Source: Nocardiopsis sp. CNR-923 (GTDB taxonomy: Bacteria; Actinomycetota; Actinomycetes; Streptosporangiales; Streptosporangiaceae). Taken from it: a stretch of 64,000 bases of DNA. Positions 1 through 14,538 of this stretch are shown piece after piece; the stretch's first letter is position 1, and every line of letters starts with the position of its first letter. Under the pieces are notes generated by a model that saw only the letters and a list, made by a program, of their open reading frames with translations, did no database searches and had not been told where the DNA came from. The stretch is taken from the NCBI RefSeq assembly GCF_001942255.1, contig NZ_MKKC01000033.1:62001-126000 (forward strand), written 5' to 3'. The translations under genes and the position numbers were made by a program.

Positions 1-605
1 GCCGCCACGGCCTCCTCCGGGGTCGCCACCCGCGACTGGTCACCCCTGTCCGCCCCCGCCGGGCGCACGCCCGGCGTGATCAGGGTGATGTCGGGGCCCA
101 CCTCGGAACGCACCAGGGCCACCTCCCGCGGCGAGCAGACCAGGGCCCGGGCCCCTGCGCCCACCGCCATCGCCGCCAGACGCCGCACCGCGTCGCGGGC
201 CGGACCGAGCAGCCCCACCTGCTCCAGGTCCTTCTCGCTCATCGAGGTGAGCACCGTCACGGCGGCGATCCTGGTGTCCGGCGCGGCCTCCACCGCCGCC
301 CGGACCATGTCCGCTCCCCCACTGGCGTGCACCGTGAGGATCGACGGGCGAAGGCCCGCGACGCTGCGCGCCGCACCCGCCACCGTCGCCGGGATGTCGT
401 GCAGCTTGAGGTCGAGGAACACCCCGACCGGGTTGGCGCCGCGCACCGCGCTGACCGCCTCGGGGCCGTACCGCAGGTACAGCTCCAGCCCGACCTTCAC
501 CGTGCTCACGTGCGGAGCGACCGCGGACGCCCAGGTGGCGGCGGTCTCGATGTCGTCGGCGTCGATCGCCACGGCGATCGGGGCGGGAGCGGTGGGCGCG
601 GTCAT
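1..605 (-). CDS. pyrF: Orotidine 5'-phosphate decarboxylase (partial, 3' end cut by window)
   Basis: Last step of UMP synthesis: decarboxylates OMP in the cytoplasm. About 201 N-terminal residues are visible. The active-site motif DLKLHDIP lies at residues 65-72, with catalytic Lys67 between Asp65 and Asp70. [10 protein letters not shown] strand and an LTVHASGG segment are also typical of the (beta/alpha)8 OMP decarboxylase barrel. The ATG at 605 follows an AAGGGG Shine-Dalgarno. It is the last gene of the pyr cluster but is separated from pyrD by 305 bp, so it may also have its own promoter. The C-terminal end lies outside the window. Confidence 0.95.
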   Translation of the reverse strand, partial: MTAPTAPAPIAVAIDADDIETAATWASAVAPHVSTVKVGLELYLRYGPEAVSAVRGANPVGVFLDLKLHDIPATVAGAARSVAGLRPSILTVHASGGADMVRAAVEAAPDTRIAAVTVLTSMSEKDLEQVGLLGPARDAVRRLAAMAVGAGARALVCSPREVALVRSEVGPDITLITPGVRPAGADRGDQSRVATPEEAVA

Positions 606-910
606 GTCGGTTTCCCCTTCTTCGTCCGACACCGTACGGTCGGTGTCAGCACCTGCACCTGTGCTTACGAAAGCACCGGCCGATGCACGTTCGCTGTCAT
701 GTGCACACACCAAAGTGTGCGATTCCCCGGATACGGCTCTTCATGCGCCCCCGGTAGGTCACTTCCCCGTAACGCCTTCCGAGGCGGCCGTGAACGGGTC
801 GCGCCCCGGTTCGTATGTCCGGGATGCCGGATGCGCACGTTCGGTCGCACAGCGCCGCCTCAGCGCCGTCCAGGCCGGTCAGGAGCCTCGCACTCGACCC
901 GGACCGCGTC
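606..910. other. pyrD-pyrF intergenic region with small inverted repeats
   Basis: There is no convincing gene in these 305 bp. Three short inverted repeats are visible: GACACCG/CGGTGTC at 628-647, GTGCTT/AAGCAC with an ACGA loop at 661-676, and GCACAC/GTGTGC at 703-720. They could be RNA hairpins or operators before pyrF. No assignment is possible. Confidence 0.4.
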
Positions 911-1852
911 TCAGGCGCCCACCCCCTCGCCGTGGGCCGCGCCGACCAGGTCGCGGGCCCGCTCGATCCCGCGCGCCTCCAACTCCTCCGTGAACTGCCG
1001 GAGGACGCGCGCGCACGCGGAGGGGTCGGAGAAGTTGGTCGTGCCCACCGCCACGGCGCTCGCCCCGGCTGCCATGAACTCGACCACGTCCGCCCCCGTG
1101 CGGACCCCGCCCATGCCGACGATCGGCACGTCGGGCAGGGCCTCGTGCACCCGGAAGACGCAGCCCACGGCGAGGGGGCGGATCGCCGGACCGGACAGCC
1201 CGCCCACGCCGCCCGCCACCGCGGGCCGCAGGGTGCGGGTGTCGATCGCCATCCCGCGCACGGTGTTGATCATCGACAGACCGTCCGCCCTGGCCTCCAC
1301 GCACGCGCTGGCCAGTTCCACCACGTCGGGGACGTCGGCCGCGAGCTTGGCCAGAACGGGCACGTCCGAACGGGCGTGCGAGCGCACAGTGCCGACCACC
1401 GCCGCCGCGCTCGCCGGGTCGTCGGCGAAGTACCGCCCGCCCGGGTCGGCCGGGTCCGGGCAGGAGAGGTTGACCTCGATGGCGCTGACCCCGGCGGCCC
1501 CGGAGACGCGTCGGGCCAGCTCCCCGAACTCCGCCGTCCCCGTCCCGGCGATGGACACGATCGCCCGTGCGCCGCGCGAGAGCAGCCAGGGCAGATCCCG
1601 TTGGAGGAAGACGTCGATCCCCGGCCCCTGCATGCCGACGGTGTTCAGCATCCCGCTGGGGGTCTCGGCCATCCGCGGCGCCGGCCGCCCGGCGTGCGGC
1701 TCCAGCATCACCGACTTGGTGGTCACCGCGCCGATCGAGGAGACGTCGAAGAACCGGGCCAGCTCGCGGCCCGCCCCGGCGCACCCGGCGGCGGTCACCA
1801 CCGGATTGGGCAGCTCGGCGCCGCCGAGTCGGATGGTCAGGTCCGCGTTCAC
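911..1852 (-). CDS. pyrD: Dihydroorotate dehydrogenase, catalytic subunit (class 1B)
   Basis: Oxidises dihydroorotate to orotate with FMN; in class 1B enzymes electrons pass through the PyrK subunit to NAD+. About 313 aa, the usual class 1 length. Visible are the N-terminal NPVVTAAGCAGAG FMN segment, KSVMLEPHAGRPAPR, the substrate loop EVNLSCP carrying the class 1 catalytic cysteine, and the phosphate-binding GGVRTGADVVEFMAAGA near the C-terminus. The start is GTG at 1852, chosen because an AGGAG lies just upstream and the family N-terminus begins there. The frame stays open further upstream but that extension has no family character. The presence of pyrK supports the 1B assignment. Confidence 0.93.
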   Translation of the reverse strand: MNADLTIRLGGAELPNPVVTAAGCAGAGRELARFFDVSSIGAVTTKSVMLEPHAGRPAPRMAETPSGMLNTVGMQGPGIDVFLQRDLPWLLSRGARAIVSIAGTGTAEFGELARRVSGAAGVSAIEVNLSCPDPADPGGRYFADDPASAAAVVGTVRSHARSDVPVLAKLAADVPDVVELASACVEARADGLSMINTVRGMAIDTRTLRPAVAGGVGGLSGPAIRPLAVGCVFRVHEALPDVPIVGMGGVRTGADVVEFMAAGASAVAVGTTNFSDPSACARVLRQFTEELEARGIERARDLVGAAHGEGVGA

Positions 1853-2261
1853 GTTCTCTCCTGAAGGATGCCCCGGTCCTCGGGCCGGGGAGGGAATCGG
1901 AACCCACGCCTCACCGGCAGCGGCGGCCGGACGGTGTCCCGGGCAGTGCGCCGTCCGCCCATGTCCACGGCGGGATGACTCACCTGGGCCAAAGCTCCCC
2001 TCCTCGTGTCGGGTTCCCACTGGATCGTCGAACGTGACGACGCCACCGCGGAAGGACGACGGGGTCCGCACGCGTGGCGCCGGTCCGGGCGGGTCCGAGC
2101 CCGGCTGGCGTCGAGGGCGGGGGACCCGACCTCCCGTGGGACGTCCGGGCTGCCTGAGCCAGGAATCCCCGCACGTCGCATGGCGGGAGGGCACTCATCC
2201 GAGAACCTCCTTCCGTAGGAGAGGGGAGCAGCCACGTTCCCACCTTCCGGCTGTGTGCGGG
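1853..2261. other. Unusually long pyrK-pyrD gap
   Basis: About 409 bp inside an otherwise tightly packed operon. On the minus strand an AAGGAGG motif sits 7 nt before an ATG at 2198, opening a 72-codon reading frame (1980-2198) rich in Arg, Pro and Gly with no recognisable domain. A CCCCGG/CCGGGG hairpin lies just before the pyrD ribosome binding site (about 1871-1890). Coding status is uncertain. Confidence 0.35.
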
Positions 2262-3160
2262 TCAGGCGATGTCGCGTGCGGACTCGGCCGCGCGGGCCGC
2301 CTTGGAGCCCTTCCAGCCCGGGGCGCCCAGGCGTCGAAGGGGATGGAGCCGACGTCGTCGAAGCGCACCCGCTCGCCCCGGAACACCGGGCCGTCCACGC
2401 AGGAGCGCACCATGCGGGTGACACCGTCCTCACCGACGACGGGAATCACACAGGTCATGCAGATCCCCGTACCGCAGGCCATGGTCTCCTCCACCGCCAC
2501 CTGGACCGGAACGCCGTGCTCCCCCGCCACCGCGGTGACCGCGCGCAGCATGGGCATCGGTCCGCAGGCGTACACCGCGTCGGAGCGGGCGTCCTCGATG
2601 ACGCGACCGAGCACGTCCGTCACCCGGCCGCGCGTGCCGAAGGATCCGTCGTCGGTGGTGAAGACGGCCGTCTCGGCGACGCGGCGGGCGGTGATCGCGC
2701 TGAACACGCGGTCGGCGGAGGCCGCTCCGAGCACGAAGTCGACGCGGCAGCCGCGCCTGCGCAGGGACTGGGCGAGCGGGAACAGCGGGGCGCTGCCCGA
2801 CCCGCCGCCGACGAGCACGCAGTTGACCGGGTCGCGCGGCAGCGGGAAGGGGCGGCCCAGTGGGCCGACCACGTCCAGCAGGTCGCGTGACCTGCGTTCG
2901 GACAGCCAGGCCGTCCCGGTCCCCCGCACGGAGAACAGGAACTCGACGGTGCCGCCGTAGTCGGGCTTGACGTCGTGGATGGCGAAGGGGCGGCGCAGCA
3001 GGGTGCTGGAGTGGTCCCCGCCCACGCCCACCGTGACGAACTGCCCGGAGCGGAAGCGCTCGGCTATGCCCGGCGCGACCACGGTGATGGCGTAGTAGGC
3101 GTCCACTCTGCGCACGTTCAGCACGGGGCACCTGATCTGCACCGGTCCGTTGTCGCTCAT
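2262..3160 (-). CDS. pyrK: Dihydroorotate dehydrogenase electron transfer subunit (C-terminus frameshifted here)
   Basis: Iron-sulfur flavoprotein that carries electrons from PyrD FMN via FAD and [2Fe-2S] to NAD+. Visible are the FAD motif RRPFAIHD, the nucleotide-binding GGGSGSAPLFPLAQSL, and cluster cysteines in CGTGICMTC plus a downstream SCVDGPVF. Near 2317-2327 one base appears lost in a C/G run. In the uncorrected frame the protein runs to 2195 with an Arg/Pro-rich tail. Restoring one base gives a short WKGSKAARAAES-type tail and a stop at 2262, which I take as the true end. It starts at ATG 3160, 99 bp after carB. Confidence 0.9.
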
Positions 3161-3189
3161 CGTTCGGGGTAGCCTTCCTCGCCTTGGCC

Positions 3190-3227
3190 GTGCGTTCGCC
3201 GTGGGCCGCGGCCCACGGCGAACGCAC
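3190..3227 (-). terminator. 38-bp perfect palindrome between carB and pyrK
   Basis: A perfect inverted repeat with 19-bp arms, centred on GGGCCGCGGCCC, lies in the 99-bp gap after the carB stop. It would form a very stable RNA hairpin in the operon transcript. No clear U-tract follows on the minus strand, so it may be a partial terminator, an mRNA-stability element or a processing site. Confidence 0.6.
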
Positions 3228-3259
3228 TCTACTGCGTCCGGCCCCGCCGTCCGGTCCGG

Positions 3260-6562
<3,303 letters not shown>

Positions 6563-6571
6563 GTTCTTCCT

Positions 6572-7767
6572 CTACTGCTGCTGGCCAGCGGGCTGGGCGG
6601 ACATCAGGTCGCAGAACTCGTCGAAGAGTCCGGCGGCGTCGTGGGGGCCCGCGGCGGCCTCCGGATGGAACTGGACGCTGAACGCGGGTCGGTCCAGCAG
6701 CCGCAGACCCTCCACGACCTGGTCGTTGAGGCCGACGTGGCTGACCTCGGCCCGGCCGTAGGGGGTGTCGAAGGAGCCGTCGAGCGGCGCGTCGACGGCG
6801 AACCCGTGGTTCTGGCTGGTGATGGCGACCTTCGTGGTGCGGGTGTCGCGGACCGGTTGGTTGACGCCGCGGTGCCCGAAAGTGAGCTTGTAGGTGCCCA
6901 GTCCCAGGGCGCGGCCCAGGATCTGGTTGCCGAAGCAGATGCCGAAGAGCGGCTTGCCGGCGTCCAGGACGCCGCGCATGGCTGCGACGGGACCGTCCGC
7001 CGTGGCGGGGTCGCCGGGGCCGTTGCTGAAGAACACGCCGTCGGGGTCGAGTGCGAGGACGTCCTCGGCGGTCGCGGTGGCGGGCAGCACGGTGACCCGG
7101 CAGCCCCGCTCGGCCAGGCGCTGGGGCGTCATGGCCTTGATGCCGAGGTCGACGGCGGCCACGTGGAAGCGGGTCTGGACGCCTCGGGCGGCAGGACCTC
7201 GTACGGGACGTCGGTGCTGACCTCGGCGGCCAGGTCCGACCCGGCCATGCGCGGCTGCTCCTGGATCCGGGCGAGCAGCGCCTTCGGGTCGGTCTCGACG
7301 GTGCTGATCGCGGCGCGCATGGCGCCCCGGTCGCGCAGGTGGCGGGTGAGGGCGCGGGTGCCGGTGAGGGCGATGCCGACCACGCCCTGACGGCGCAGTT
7401 CCTCGTCGAGGGTGCGCTGGGCCCGCCAGTTGGACGGGATGCGCGCGGGCTCGCGGACGACGTACCCGGCCACCCAGATCCGGCCGGACTCGGGGTCGTC
7501 GTCGTTGACTCCGGTGTTGCCGATGTGCGGCGCGGTCATCGCGACGATCTGGCGGTGGTACGAGGGGTCGGTGAGGGTCTCCTGGTAGCCGGTCATACCG
7601 GTGTTGAAGACGGCCTCGCCGAAGGTCTCCCCAGCGGCGCCGAAGGACCGGCCGTGGAAGACCCTGCCGTCCTCTAGCACCAGAACCGCCGGTCCGCCGG
7701 TTTGCTCGGACACGTTCTCCCCCTCTACCGAACCAGTGCTGACCTGGGTCTTCTCTGTCGTGTTCAA
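6572..7767 (-). CDS. carA: Carbamoyl-phosphate synthase small (glutaminase) subunit, frameshifted here
   Basis: Class I glutamine amidotransferase subunit that feeds ammonia to CarB. The N-terminal half ([24 protein letters not shown]) and the amidotransferase half are in different frames. The latter has GDPATADGP, the nucleophile-elbow [14 protein letters not shown] with the catalytic Cys, and [10 protein letters not shown] with the catalytic His. A single base is missing near 7181-7188 (CCCGAGGCG where CCCGAGGGCG restores the frame). Start choice is open. TTG at 7767 overlaps the pyrC stop (TTGA) and has AAGGGAAG upstream. GTG at 7713 has GAGGGGGAG and matches the conserved N-terminus [12 protein letters not shown] more closely. 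Confidence 0.93.
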
Positions 7768-9065
7768 CTGATCTTCCCTTCCATGACCGTGGGAACCCCG
7801 CGCAGGAAGGTCGCGCGAACCCGGCCTGGCAGCGTCATGCCTCGGAAGGGGGTGTTGCCGCTCTTGGTCGCCATGGCGGCGCCGTCGACCTCGACGGGGG
7901 CCGCCGGGTCGTACAGCACGACGTTGGCCGGCTCACCGGCGGCCAGGTCGCGCCCGTGCCCGGAGACCCGCCCGATGCGGGCGGGGGCGGCGGACATGCG
8001 GTCGGCGACCCGGTCCCAGGTGAGCAGGCCGGTGTCGACCATCGTGTGCTGGACGACCGCGAGTGCGGTCTCCAGGCCGACCATCCCCATGGCCGCGGTG
8101 GACCACTCGGTCTCCTTGGCCTCCACCGGGTGCGGGGCGTGGTCGGTGGCCACGATGTCGATCGTGCCGTCGGCCAGCCCCTCGCGCAGCGCACGGACGT
8201 CCTCGGCCGTGCGCAGCGGCGGGTTGACCTTGTAGACGGGATCGTAGCTCTCCACCAGGTCGTCGGTGAGCAGCAGGTGGTGGGGGGTGACCTCGGCGGT
8301 GACGTCGCAGCCGCGGGCCTTGGCCCAGCGGATGATGTCGACCGACCCCCGAGTGGAGACGTGGCACACGTGCAGGCGGGAACCGACGTGCTGGGCGAGC
8401 AGGCAGTCACGGGCGATGACCGCCTCCTCGGCGACCGCGGGCCAGCCGGGCAGTCCGAGGCGGTCGGAGACACAGCCCTCGTTCATCTGGGCGCCCTCGG
8501 TCAGACGGGGCTCCTGGGCGTGCTGGGCGACCACGCCGTCGAACGCCTTGACGTACTCCAGGGCGCGGCGCATGAGCAGGGCGTCGGAGACGCAGACGCC
8601 GTCGTCGGAGAAGACGCGGACCTGGGCGGCGGAGTCGGCCATGGCGCCGATCTCGGCGAGCCGCTCACCGGCCAGTCCGACGGTGACGGCGCCGACCGGG
8701 CGCACGTCGCAGTACCCGGCCTCCCGTCCCAGGCGCCAGACCTGCTCGACGACCCCCGCGGTGTCGGCGACGGGGTCGGTGTTGGCCATCGCGTGGACCG
8801 CGGTGTAGCCGCCCATCGCGGCGGAGCGGGAGCCGGTGGCGACGGTCTCGGCGTCCTCTCGGCCGGGCTCGCGCAGGTGTGTGTGCAGGTCCACGAGGCC
8901 GGGCAGGGCGATCAGACCGTCGGCGTCGACGGTCTCGGCGCCCTCGGGGGCGTCCAGGTCGGGGCCCAGGGCGGCGATCCTGCCGTCGGCGAGCAGGATG
9001 TCGACGGGGTCGCCGCCGAGCGCGCGGGCGCGGCGGATCAGGTGCGGTCCGTGGGTGTCGGGCAT
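7764..9065 (-). CDS. pyrC: Dihydroorotase
   Basis: Cyclises carbamoyl aspartate to dihydroorotate; zinc amidohydrolase. The 433 aa fit class I bacterial dihydroorotases. Visible are the metal site [10 protein letters not shown] with the HxH pair, HVCHVSTRG with metal-binding histidines, and the catalytic Asp in ATDHAPHP. Its stop overlaps the TTG start proposed for carA. It lies 127 bp downstream of pyrB in the same direction. Intact in this sequence. Confidence 0.96.
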   Translation of the reverse strand: MPDTHGPHLIRRARALGGDPVDILLADGRIAALGPDLDAPEGAETVDADGLIALPGLVDLHTHLREPGREDAETVATGSRSAAMGGYTAVHAMANTDPVADTAGVVEQVWRLGREAGYCDVRPVGAVTVGLAGERLAEIGAMADSAAQVRVFSDDGVCVSDALLMRRALEYVKAFDGVVAQHAQEPRLTEGAQMNEGCVSDRLGLPGWPAVAEEAVIARDCLLAQHVGSRLHVCHVSTRGSVDIIRWAKARGCDVTAEVTPHHLLLTDDLVESYDPVYKVNPPLRTAEDVRALREGLADGTIDIVATDHAPHPVEAKETEWSTAAMGMVGLETALAVVQHTMVDTGLLTWDRVADRMSAAPARIGRVSGHGRDLAAGEPANVVLYDPAAPVEVDGAAMATKSGNTPFRGMTLPGRVRATFLRGVPTVMEGKIS

Positions 9066-9192
9066 CGCTGTGTGGTGTTCCTCGTGTTCGGTGTGCGGAA
9101 GGTCGGTGCGAGGGCGCGCCGGAACGCGGGCGCGGCGGCCCCGGGATCGGGGGCGCGCGCCCGGCGGGCGCCGGTCGGGGCGGCCTGAGCGG

Positions 9193-10785
<1,593 letters not shown>

Positions 10786-10855
10786 ATCGGGCCAACGCTA
10801 CCAGCGACGACCAGGACCTTCGAGTGGTGGTCGACCTCGGCCGATCGCGAATGTG

Positions 10856-10875
10856 ACTCTCGACACATCGAGAGT
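10856..10875. promoter_or_regulatory. Perfect 8-bp inverted repeat in the pyr upstream region
   Basis: ACTCTCGA and TCGAGAGT are separated by CACA, about 120 bp upstream of the pyrR start. It could be a transcription-factor operator or an RNA hairpin at the 5' end of the pyr transcript. The owner is unknown. Confidence 0.45.
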
Positions 10876-11073
10876 GGGCGCTTAGTCACCCAAGGGTCAC
10901 CGTTTCATGACTGAACGGATTGGCCCCTTCCAGGGGCAAAACGTGAAAACGCCTGTCAGATCGGGCTTTTCGCCCGCGAGATCCGCACCACTCGCCCCGA
11001 TCGATCCGCACATGAGAGGTGCCTCACTTACGCACGGTTTGGCCACTGATTCGTCGCGTTTCACACCAACGGC

Positions 11074-11102
11074 TTGACCTGGAAGCCAGACCCCCCTAGC
11101 GT
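11074..11102 (+). promoter_or_regulatory. bldD promoter
   Basis: TTGACC (11074-11079) and TAGCGT (11097-11102) are separated by 17 bp, a good fit to the actinobacterial housekeeping promoter. Transcription would start near 11108, giving a leader of about 125 nt before bldD. Confidence 0.6.
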
Positions 11103-11114
11103 CACTGTCTGTAA
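11102..11114. promoter_or_regulatory. Candidate BldD operator (autoregulation)
   Basis: TCAC-TGTCT-GTAA fits the TNAC-N5-GTNA inverted repeat reported for BldD in Streptomyces. It overlaps the -10 end and the likely start site of the bldD promoter, a position expected to repress. BldD autoregulation is known in Streptomyces; here it is inferred. Confidence 0.6.
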
Positions 11115-11234
11115 CCATTGCCGGGTGGGGTTGCACCCCGTGACCACCGATGGACCGCCTGTGCGGCCCGCCGAGGGCGAGCGGACGTCTCCCCCACCAC
11201 GCCAGCCACCGTCACGGCCGGGAGCGACAAGAAG

Positions 11235-11729
11235 ATGCCATCCGAATACGCGAAGTCCCTCGGTGCGCGGCTGCGTGCCATCCGCACCCAGCAGGGCCTG
11301 TCCCTGCACGGGGTGGAGGAGAAGTCCCACGGGCGCTGGAAGGCCGTCGTGGTCGGCTCCTACGAGCGTGGCGACCGCGCCGTCACCGTACAGAAGCTCG
11401 CCGAACTGGCCGACTTCTACGGTGTCCCGATGTCGGAGCTGCTGCCCGGCGGCGCCGCCCCCACCCCCCTCGGCCCGACACCCAAGCTGGTCATCGACCT
11501 TGAGCGCATGCAGCAGCTGCCGCAGGAGAAGGCCGGCCCGCTGTCCCGCTACGTGGCCACCATCCAGAGCCAGCGCGGCGACTACAACGGCCGCGTGCTG
11601 TCCATCCGTCAGGAGGACCTGCGCTCACTCGCGGTCATCTACGACAAGTCTCCGTCGGACCTGACCGAGGAGCTCATCAACTGGGGCGTCCTCGACCCCG
11701 AGGCGCGCCGCGCGGTCGACGCTTTCTAG
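11235..11729 (+). CDS. bldD: BldD, c-di-GMP-responsive developmental regulator
   Basis: Xre-type DNA-binding protein that represses sporulation genes when dimerised by cyclic di-GMP. 164 aa, the usual size. The N-terminal helix-turn-helix (GARLRAIRTQQGLSLHGVEE, residues 10-29, then VVGSYERGDRAVTVQKLAEL) is nearly identical to Streptomyces BldD. The C-terminal ligand motif is RGD (114-116), eight residues, then RQED (125-128), where the described signature is RGD-X8-RQDD. The ATG at 11235 follows GACAAGAAG and matches the family N-terminus MxSEYAK. It is divergent from the pyr operon. Confidence 0.96.
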   Translation: MPSEYAKSLGARLRAIRTQQGLSLHGVEEKSHGRWKAVVVGSYERGDRAVTVQKLAELADFYGVPMSELLPGGAAPTPLGPTPKLVIDLERMQQLPQEKAGPLSRYVATIQSQRGDYNGRVLSIRQEDLRSLAVIYDKSPSDLTEELINWGVLDPEARRAVDAF

Positions 11730-11784
11730 GGAGACGGACGCGGCCCTCCCGGCGGTCGGCGGGCCGCTCGGGCCCGCACACGAG

Positions 11785-11815
11785 AACCGGCGATCCTCGG
11801 GACGCCGGTTTCTTG
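11785..11815 (+). terminator. bldD terminator
   Basis: AACCGGCG and CGCCGGTT form an 8-bp perfect stem around a 10-nt loop, followed by TTTCTT. It lies 55 bp after the bldD stop. The remaining sequence up to 12066 shows nothing further that I can identify. Confidence 0.8.
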
Positions 11816-12066
11816 TGCGTCCGGGCTCCGTCAGGGCGACGGCTGGAAACGTGACGGCGGCGGACGTGAACGGCCGTGTCCGCCCGACACACGCGGACGG
11901 CGCGGCCAGACGTGGGGCTTCCCCTCCCCAACCTGGCCACGCCGTCGTCCGTCGGGGGGCAACCCTCCGGACCGTGATCGAACGCCCGTTCGATCGGCAC
12001 CAGTTAACCCCAGGGCGGGGAACGCGTCAAGCGACGGGCCCGCCGGACACAATCTAGGCTGACGGG

Positions 12067-12672
12067 GTGGCAGCAGACACCGAACTGCGCGAACTCGCCC
12101 CCGCGGCGTTCGCGCACGCCGTCCCCGCCCTCCTGGAGGTGTACGAGGCGGCCATGGGCCCCCCGTCCGAACAACTGTCGGGCAGGGCCTCCGTCATGAA
12201 CGGACACACCCGCCACCCGGGGTTCCGGTCGGTGGTGGCGGTGCTCGACGAGCGGGCGGTCGGCTTCGCCTACGGGTTCCACGGGCACGGGGGCCAGTGG
12301 TGGCACGACGTCGTCACCGAGGCGTTGCACGCGCGCGGCCGGGTGCGGCTGGCGCGCAGGTACCTGGCGGACCCCCTGGAGATCGCCGAGGTCCACGTCC
12401 ACCCGGAGGCGCAGAACCGGGGTATAGGACGGGCGATGCTGTACGCCCTGTGCGAGGGGCGGCCGGAGCGCACCGCGGTGCTGTCCACACGCGTGGGCCC
12501 CACCGCGGCGCGGCACCTGTACCGTTCGTGCGGGTTCACCGAGTTGCTGGGGGACTTCCCCTTCCCCGGCAACCCGGGTCAGCCCTTCTCGATCATGGCC
12601 GCCCGGCTCCCCCTGCGCGCTTCCCCGGGGCGACCTCACGGTAGATCTCCCTGGTGGCCGTGGACTGGTTGA
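12067..12672 (+). CDS. GNAT-family N-acetyltransferase
   Basis: Predicted acetyl-CoA-dependent acetyltransferase of unknown substrate. The acetyl-CoA loop is seen in [18 protein letters not shown] (motif A, Q/RxxGxG/A type), preceded by the strand IAEVHV. The later [12 protein letters not shown] matches the motif B end of GNAT proteins. The start is GTG at 12067. About 20 C-terminal residues are Arg/Pro-rich and lie in an 80-bp convergent overlap with metF, so the annotated end may be longer than the functional domain. Confidence 0.8.
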   Translation: MAADTELRELAPAAFAHAVPALLEVYEAAMGPPSEQLSGRASVMNGHTRHPGFRSVVAVLDERAVGFAYGFHGHGGQWWHDVVTEALHARGRVRLARRYLADPLEIAEVHVHPEAQNRGIGRAMLYALCEGRPERTAVLSTRVGPTAARHLYRSCGFTELLGDFPFPGNPGQPFSIMAARLPLRASPGRPHGRSPWWPWTG

Positions 12673-13543
12673 AGGTGATGAAGTGGATGCCCGGCGCCCC
12701 CTCGGCGAGCAGCCGCTCGCACATGCGCTGGGCGTACTCGATGCCGAACGAGCGCACGGCGTCGGCGTCCTCGCCCAGGCGCGCGTAGCGCTCGGCCAGC
12801 CAACGGGGGAAGGGCGCCCCGGAGAGCTTCTCCGAGTGCGGGATCGAGGCCAGCCTCACCACCGGGAACACCTCGGGGATGATCGGCACGTCGCAGCCGC
12901 GCGAGGCCACCCGGTCCCGCAACCGCAGGTAGTCGTCGACGTCGAAGAACATCTGGGTGATGGCGTAGTCGGCGCCCGCCTCGCACTTGCGCACGAAGTG
13001 GTCGGTGTCGGTCTCGACGTCAGCCGACCGGGGATGCTTGTAGGGGAAGGCCGCCACCCCCACGCTGAAGTCGCCGCTCTCCTTGAGCAGCCGGACGAGT
13101 TCCTCGGCGTAGGTCAGCCCCCGGGGGTGCCGGATCCACTCGCCGGTCGGATCGCCGGGAGGATCGCCGCGCACGGCCAGCATGTTGGACACTCCCGCGT
13201 CGGAGAACCGCCCGATCAGGTGCCGCAGTTCGGCGACCGAGTGGTCGACCAGTGTCATGTGCGCGACCGGCAGCAGCGTGGTGTCGGTCGCGATCCGCTC
13301 GGTCGTCTCCACGGTGAGGTCGCGCGTGCCGCCGCCCGCCCCGTAGGTGACGGAGACGAAGGAGGGACCGAGCGCCTCGATCTCACGGATGGCGCGCCAC
13401 AGCCTCGCCTGGGACTTGGGGCCGCGCGGCGGGAAGAACTCGAAGGAGAACATCGGCTCGCCCGAGTCGAGGAGTTCGCGAATCTGACGCGGCCGTGGGG
13501 CCGGGTTTCGGAGCCCCGCGGGGCGTGTCGGTGCAGCCAGCAT
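12593..13543 (-). CDS. metF: 5,10-methylenetetrahydrofolate reductase
   Basis: FAD enzyme that reduces methylene-THF to methyl-THF for methionine synthesis. 316 aa. The start of the TIM barrel is seen in [11 protein letters not shown] with the catalytic Glu. [23 protein letters not shown] and [12 protein letters not shown] are family hallmarks, and the C-terminus has [21 protein letters not shown] 13543 is preferred over the longer open frame to 13606, because the extension is not family-like and AAGG lies 9 nt upstream. Divergent from the DUF817 gene, convergent with the GNAT gene. Confidence 0.95.
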   Translation of the reverse strand: MLAAPTRPAGLRNPAPRPRQIRELLDSGEPMFSFEFFPPRGPKSQARLWRAIREIEALGPSFVSVTYGAGGGTRDLTVETTERIATDTTLLPVAHMTLVDHSVAELRHLIGRFSDAGVSNMLAVRGDPPGDPTGEWIRHPRGLTYAEELVRLLKESGDFSVGVAAFPYKHPRSADVETDTDHFVRKCEAGADYAITQMFFDVDDYLRLRDRVASRGCDVPIIPEVFPVVRLASIPHSEKLSGAPFPRWLAERYARLGEDADAVRSFGIEYAQRMCERLLAEGAPGIHFITFNQSTATREIYREVAPGKRAGGAGRP

Positions 13544-13679
13544 GCGTACAACCTTAGGCGAGCCCCCCTCTCCCACCGAAAGAACCGTCCCACGAGGTGA
13601 GACCAATCGTCTCGAATGTGGTCATGCACATGCCGGGGCAGGGGTGCGCCCGGGGCCGCGGACCTGCGATCATCGGCCG

Positions 13680-14483
13680 ATGGCACGAACGTCCGTCTCG
13701 CCCGGGTACGTCCTCGCACAGCTGCTCAGGTTCGCCTGGCTGCAGTCCCGGGCGTGCGCCTTCGCCGTGTGCATGTTCGCCGGTCTGGCGGCGTCCACGG
13801 TGGCGCCCCTGCCCCTCCCCCGCTACGACGCCCTGCTGCTCTACGCGGTGGCGGTCACGGCGGTGTTCTGGGGACTGCGGTTGGAGAGCGGACGGGAGAT
13901 CGCCGCGATCGCGGGCTTCCACGTGGTGGGCCTGGCGTTCGAGCTGGCCAAGGTGCGGCTGGGCTCGTGGTCCTACCCCGAGCAGGCCTGGACCGTACTG
14001 TGGGGCGTGCCCCTGTACAGCGGCTTCATGTACGCCGCGGTGGGTTCGTACATCGTGCGGGCGTGGCGGCTGATGGACCTGGGACTGGTGGGCTACCGGG
14101 CCTGGGCCACCACCGCGGTGGCGGTCGCGATCTACCTCAACTTCCTCACCCATCACTGGCTCCCCGACTTCCGTGTGCTCCTGGCAGCCCTGCTCATCGC
14201 CGTCACGTGGGGCACCTGGGTGCACTTCACCGTCGGCGAGGCGCGGTACCGGATGCCGCTGTCCCTGTCCTTCCTGTTGATCGGGGTGTTCCTGTGGGTC
14301 GCGGAGAACGTTTCGACCCTGTTCGACGCCTGGCGGTACCCGCACCAGGACCAGGGCTGGGAGTTCGTGCACGTCGCCAAGCTCGGCGCATGGGCCCTGC
14401 TGGTGACGGTGTCGTTCGTGCTGGTCGCGAGCTGGCACCAGACCCGGCGCGGCTCGCCGGAGCGCGTCGCACCGGCGCCTTGA
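13680..14483 (+). CDS. DUF817-family integral membrane protein
   Basis: 267 aa with about eight hydrophobic segments, among them LLLYAVAVTAVFWGLRL, AAIAGFHVVGLAFEL and PLSLSFLLIGVFLWVAENV. Conserved DUF817-like features include the polar motif FELAKVRLGSWSYPE and NFLTHHWLPDFR. The function is not known. The C-terminal tail HQTRRGSPE is cytoplasmic-like. It lies between metF and a polyprenyl synthase, but no operon is apparent: 55 bp separate it from the next gene. Confidence 0.75.
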   Translation: MARTSVSPGYVLAQLLRFAWLQSRACAFAVCMFAGLAASTVAPLPLPRYDALLLYAVAVTAVFWGLRLESGREIAAIAGFHVVGLAFELAKVRLGSWSYPEQAWTVLWGVPLYSGFMYAAVGSYIVRAWRLMDLGLVGYRAWATTAVAVAIYLNFLTHHWLPDFRVLLAALLIAVTWGTWVHFTVGEARYRMPLSLSFLLIGVFLWVAENVSTLFDAWRYPHQDQGWEFVHVAKLGAWALLVTVSFVLVASWHQTRRGSPERVAPAP

Positions 14484-14538
14484 GCCGAACGCGCGGAAAC
14501 CGCGCCGGCCGTCCAGACCAGCCGCTAGTGTGCTGGGC

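Noticed and set aside
327..2960. An 877-codon plus-strand frame across pyrF, pyrD and pyrK
   Set aside because: Arg/Ser/Pro-rich translation without domain; it lies opposite three recognised pyr genes.
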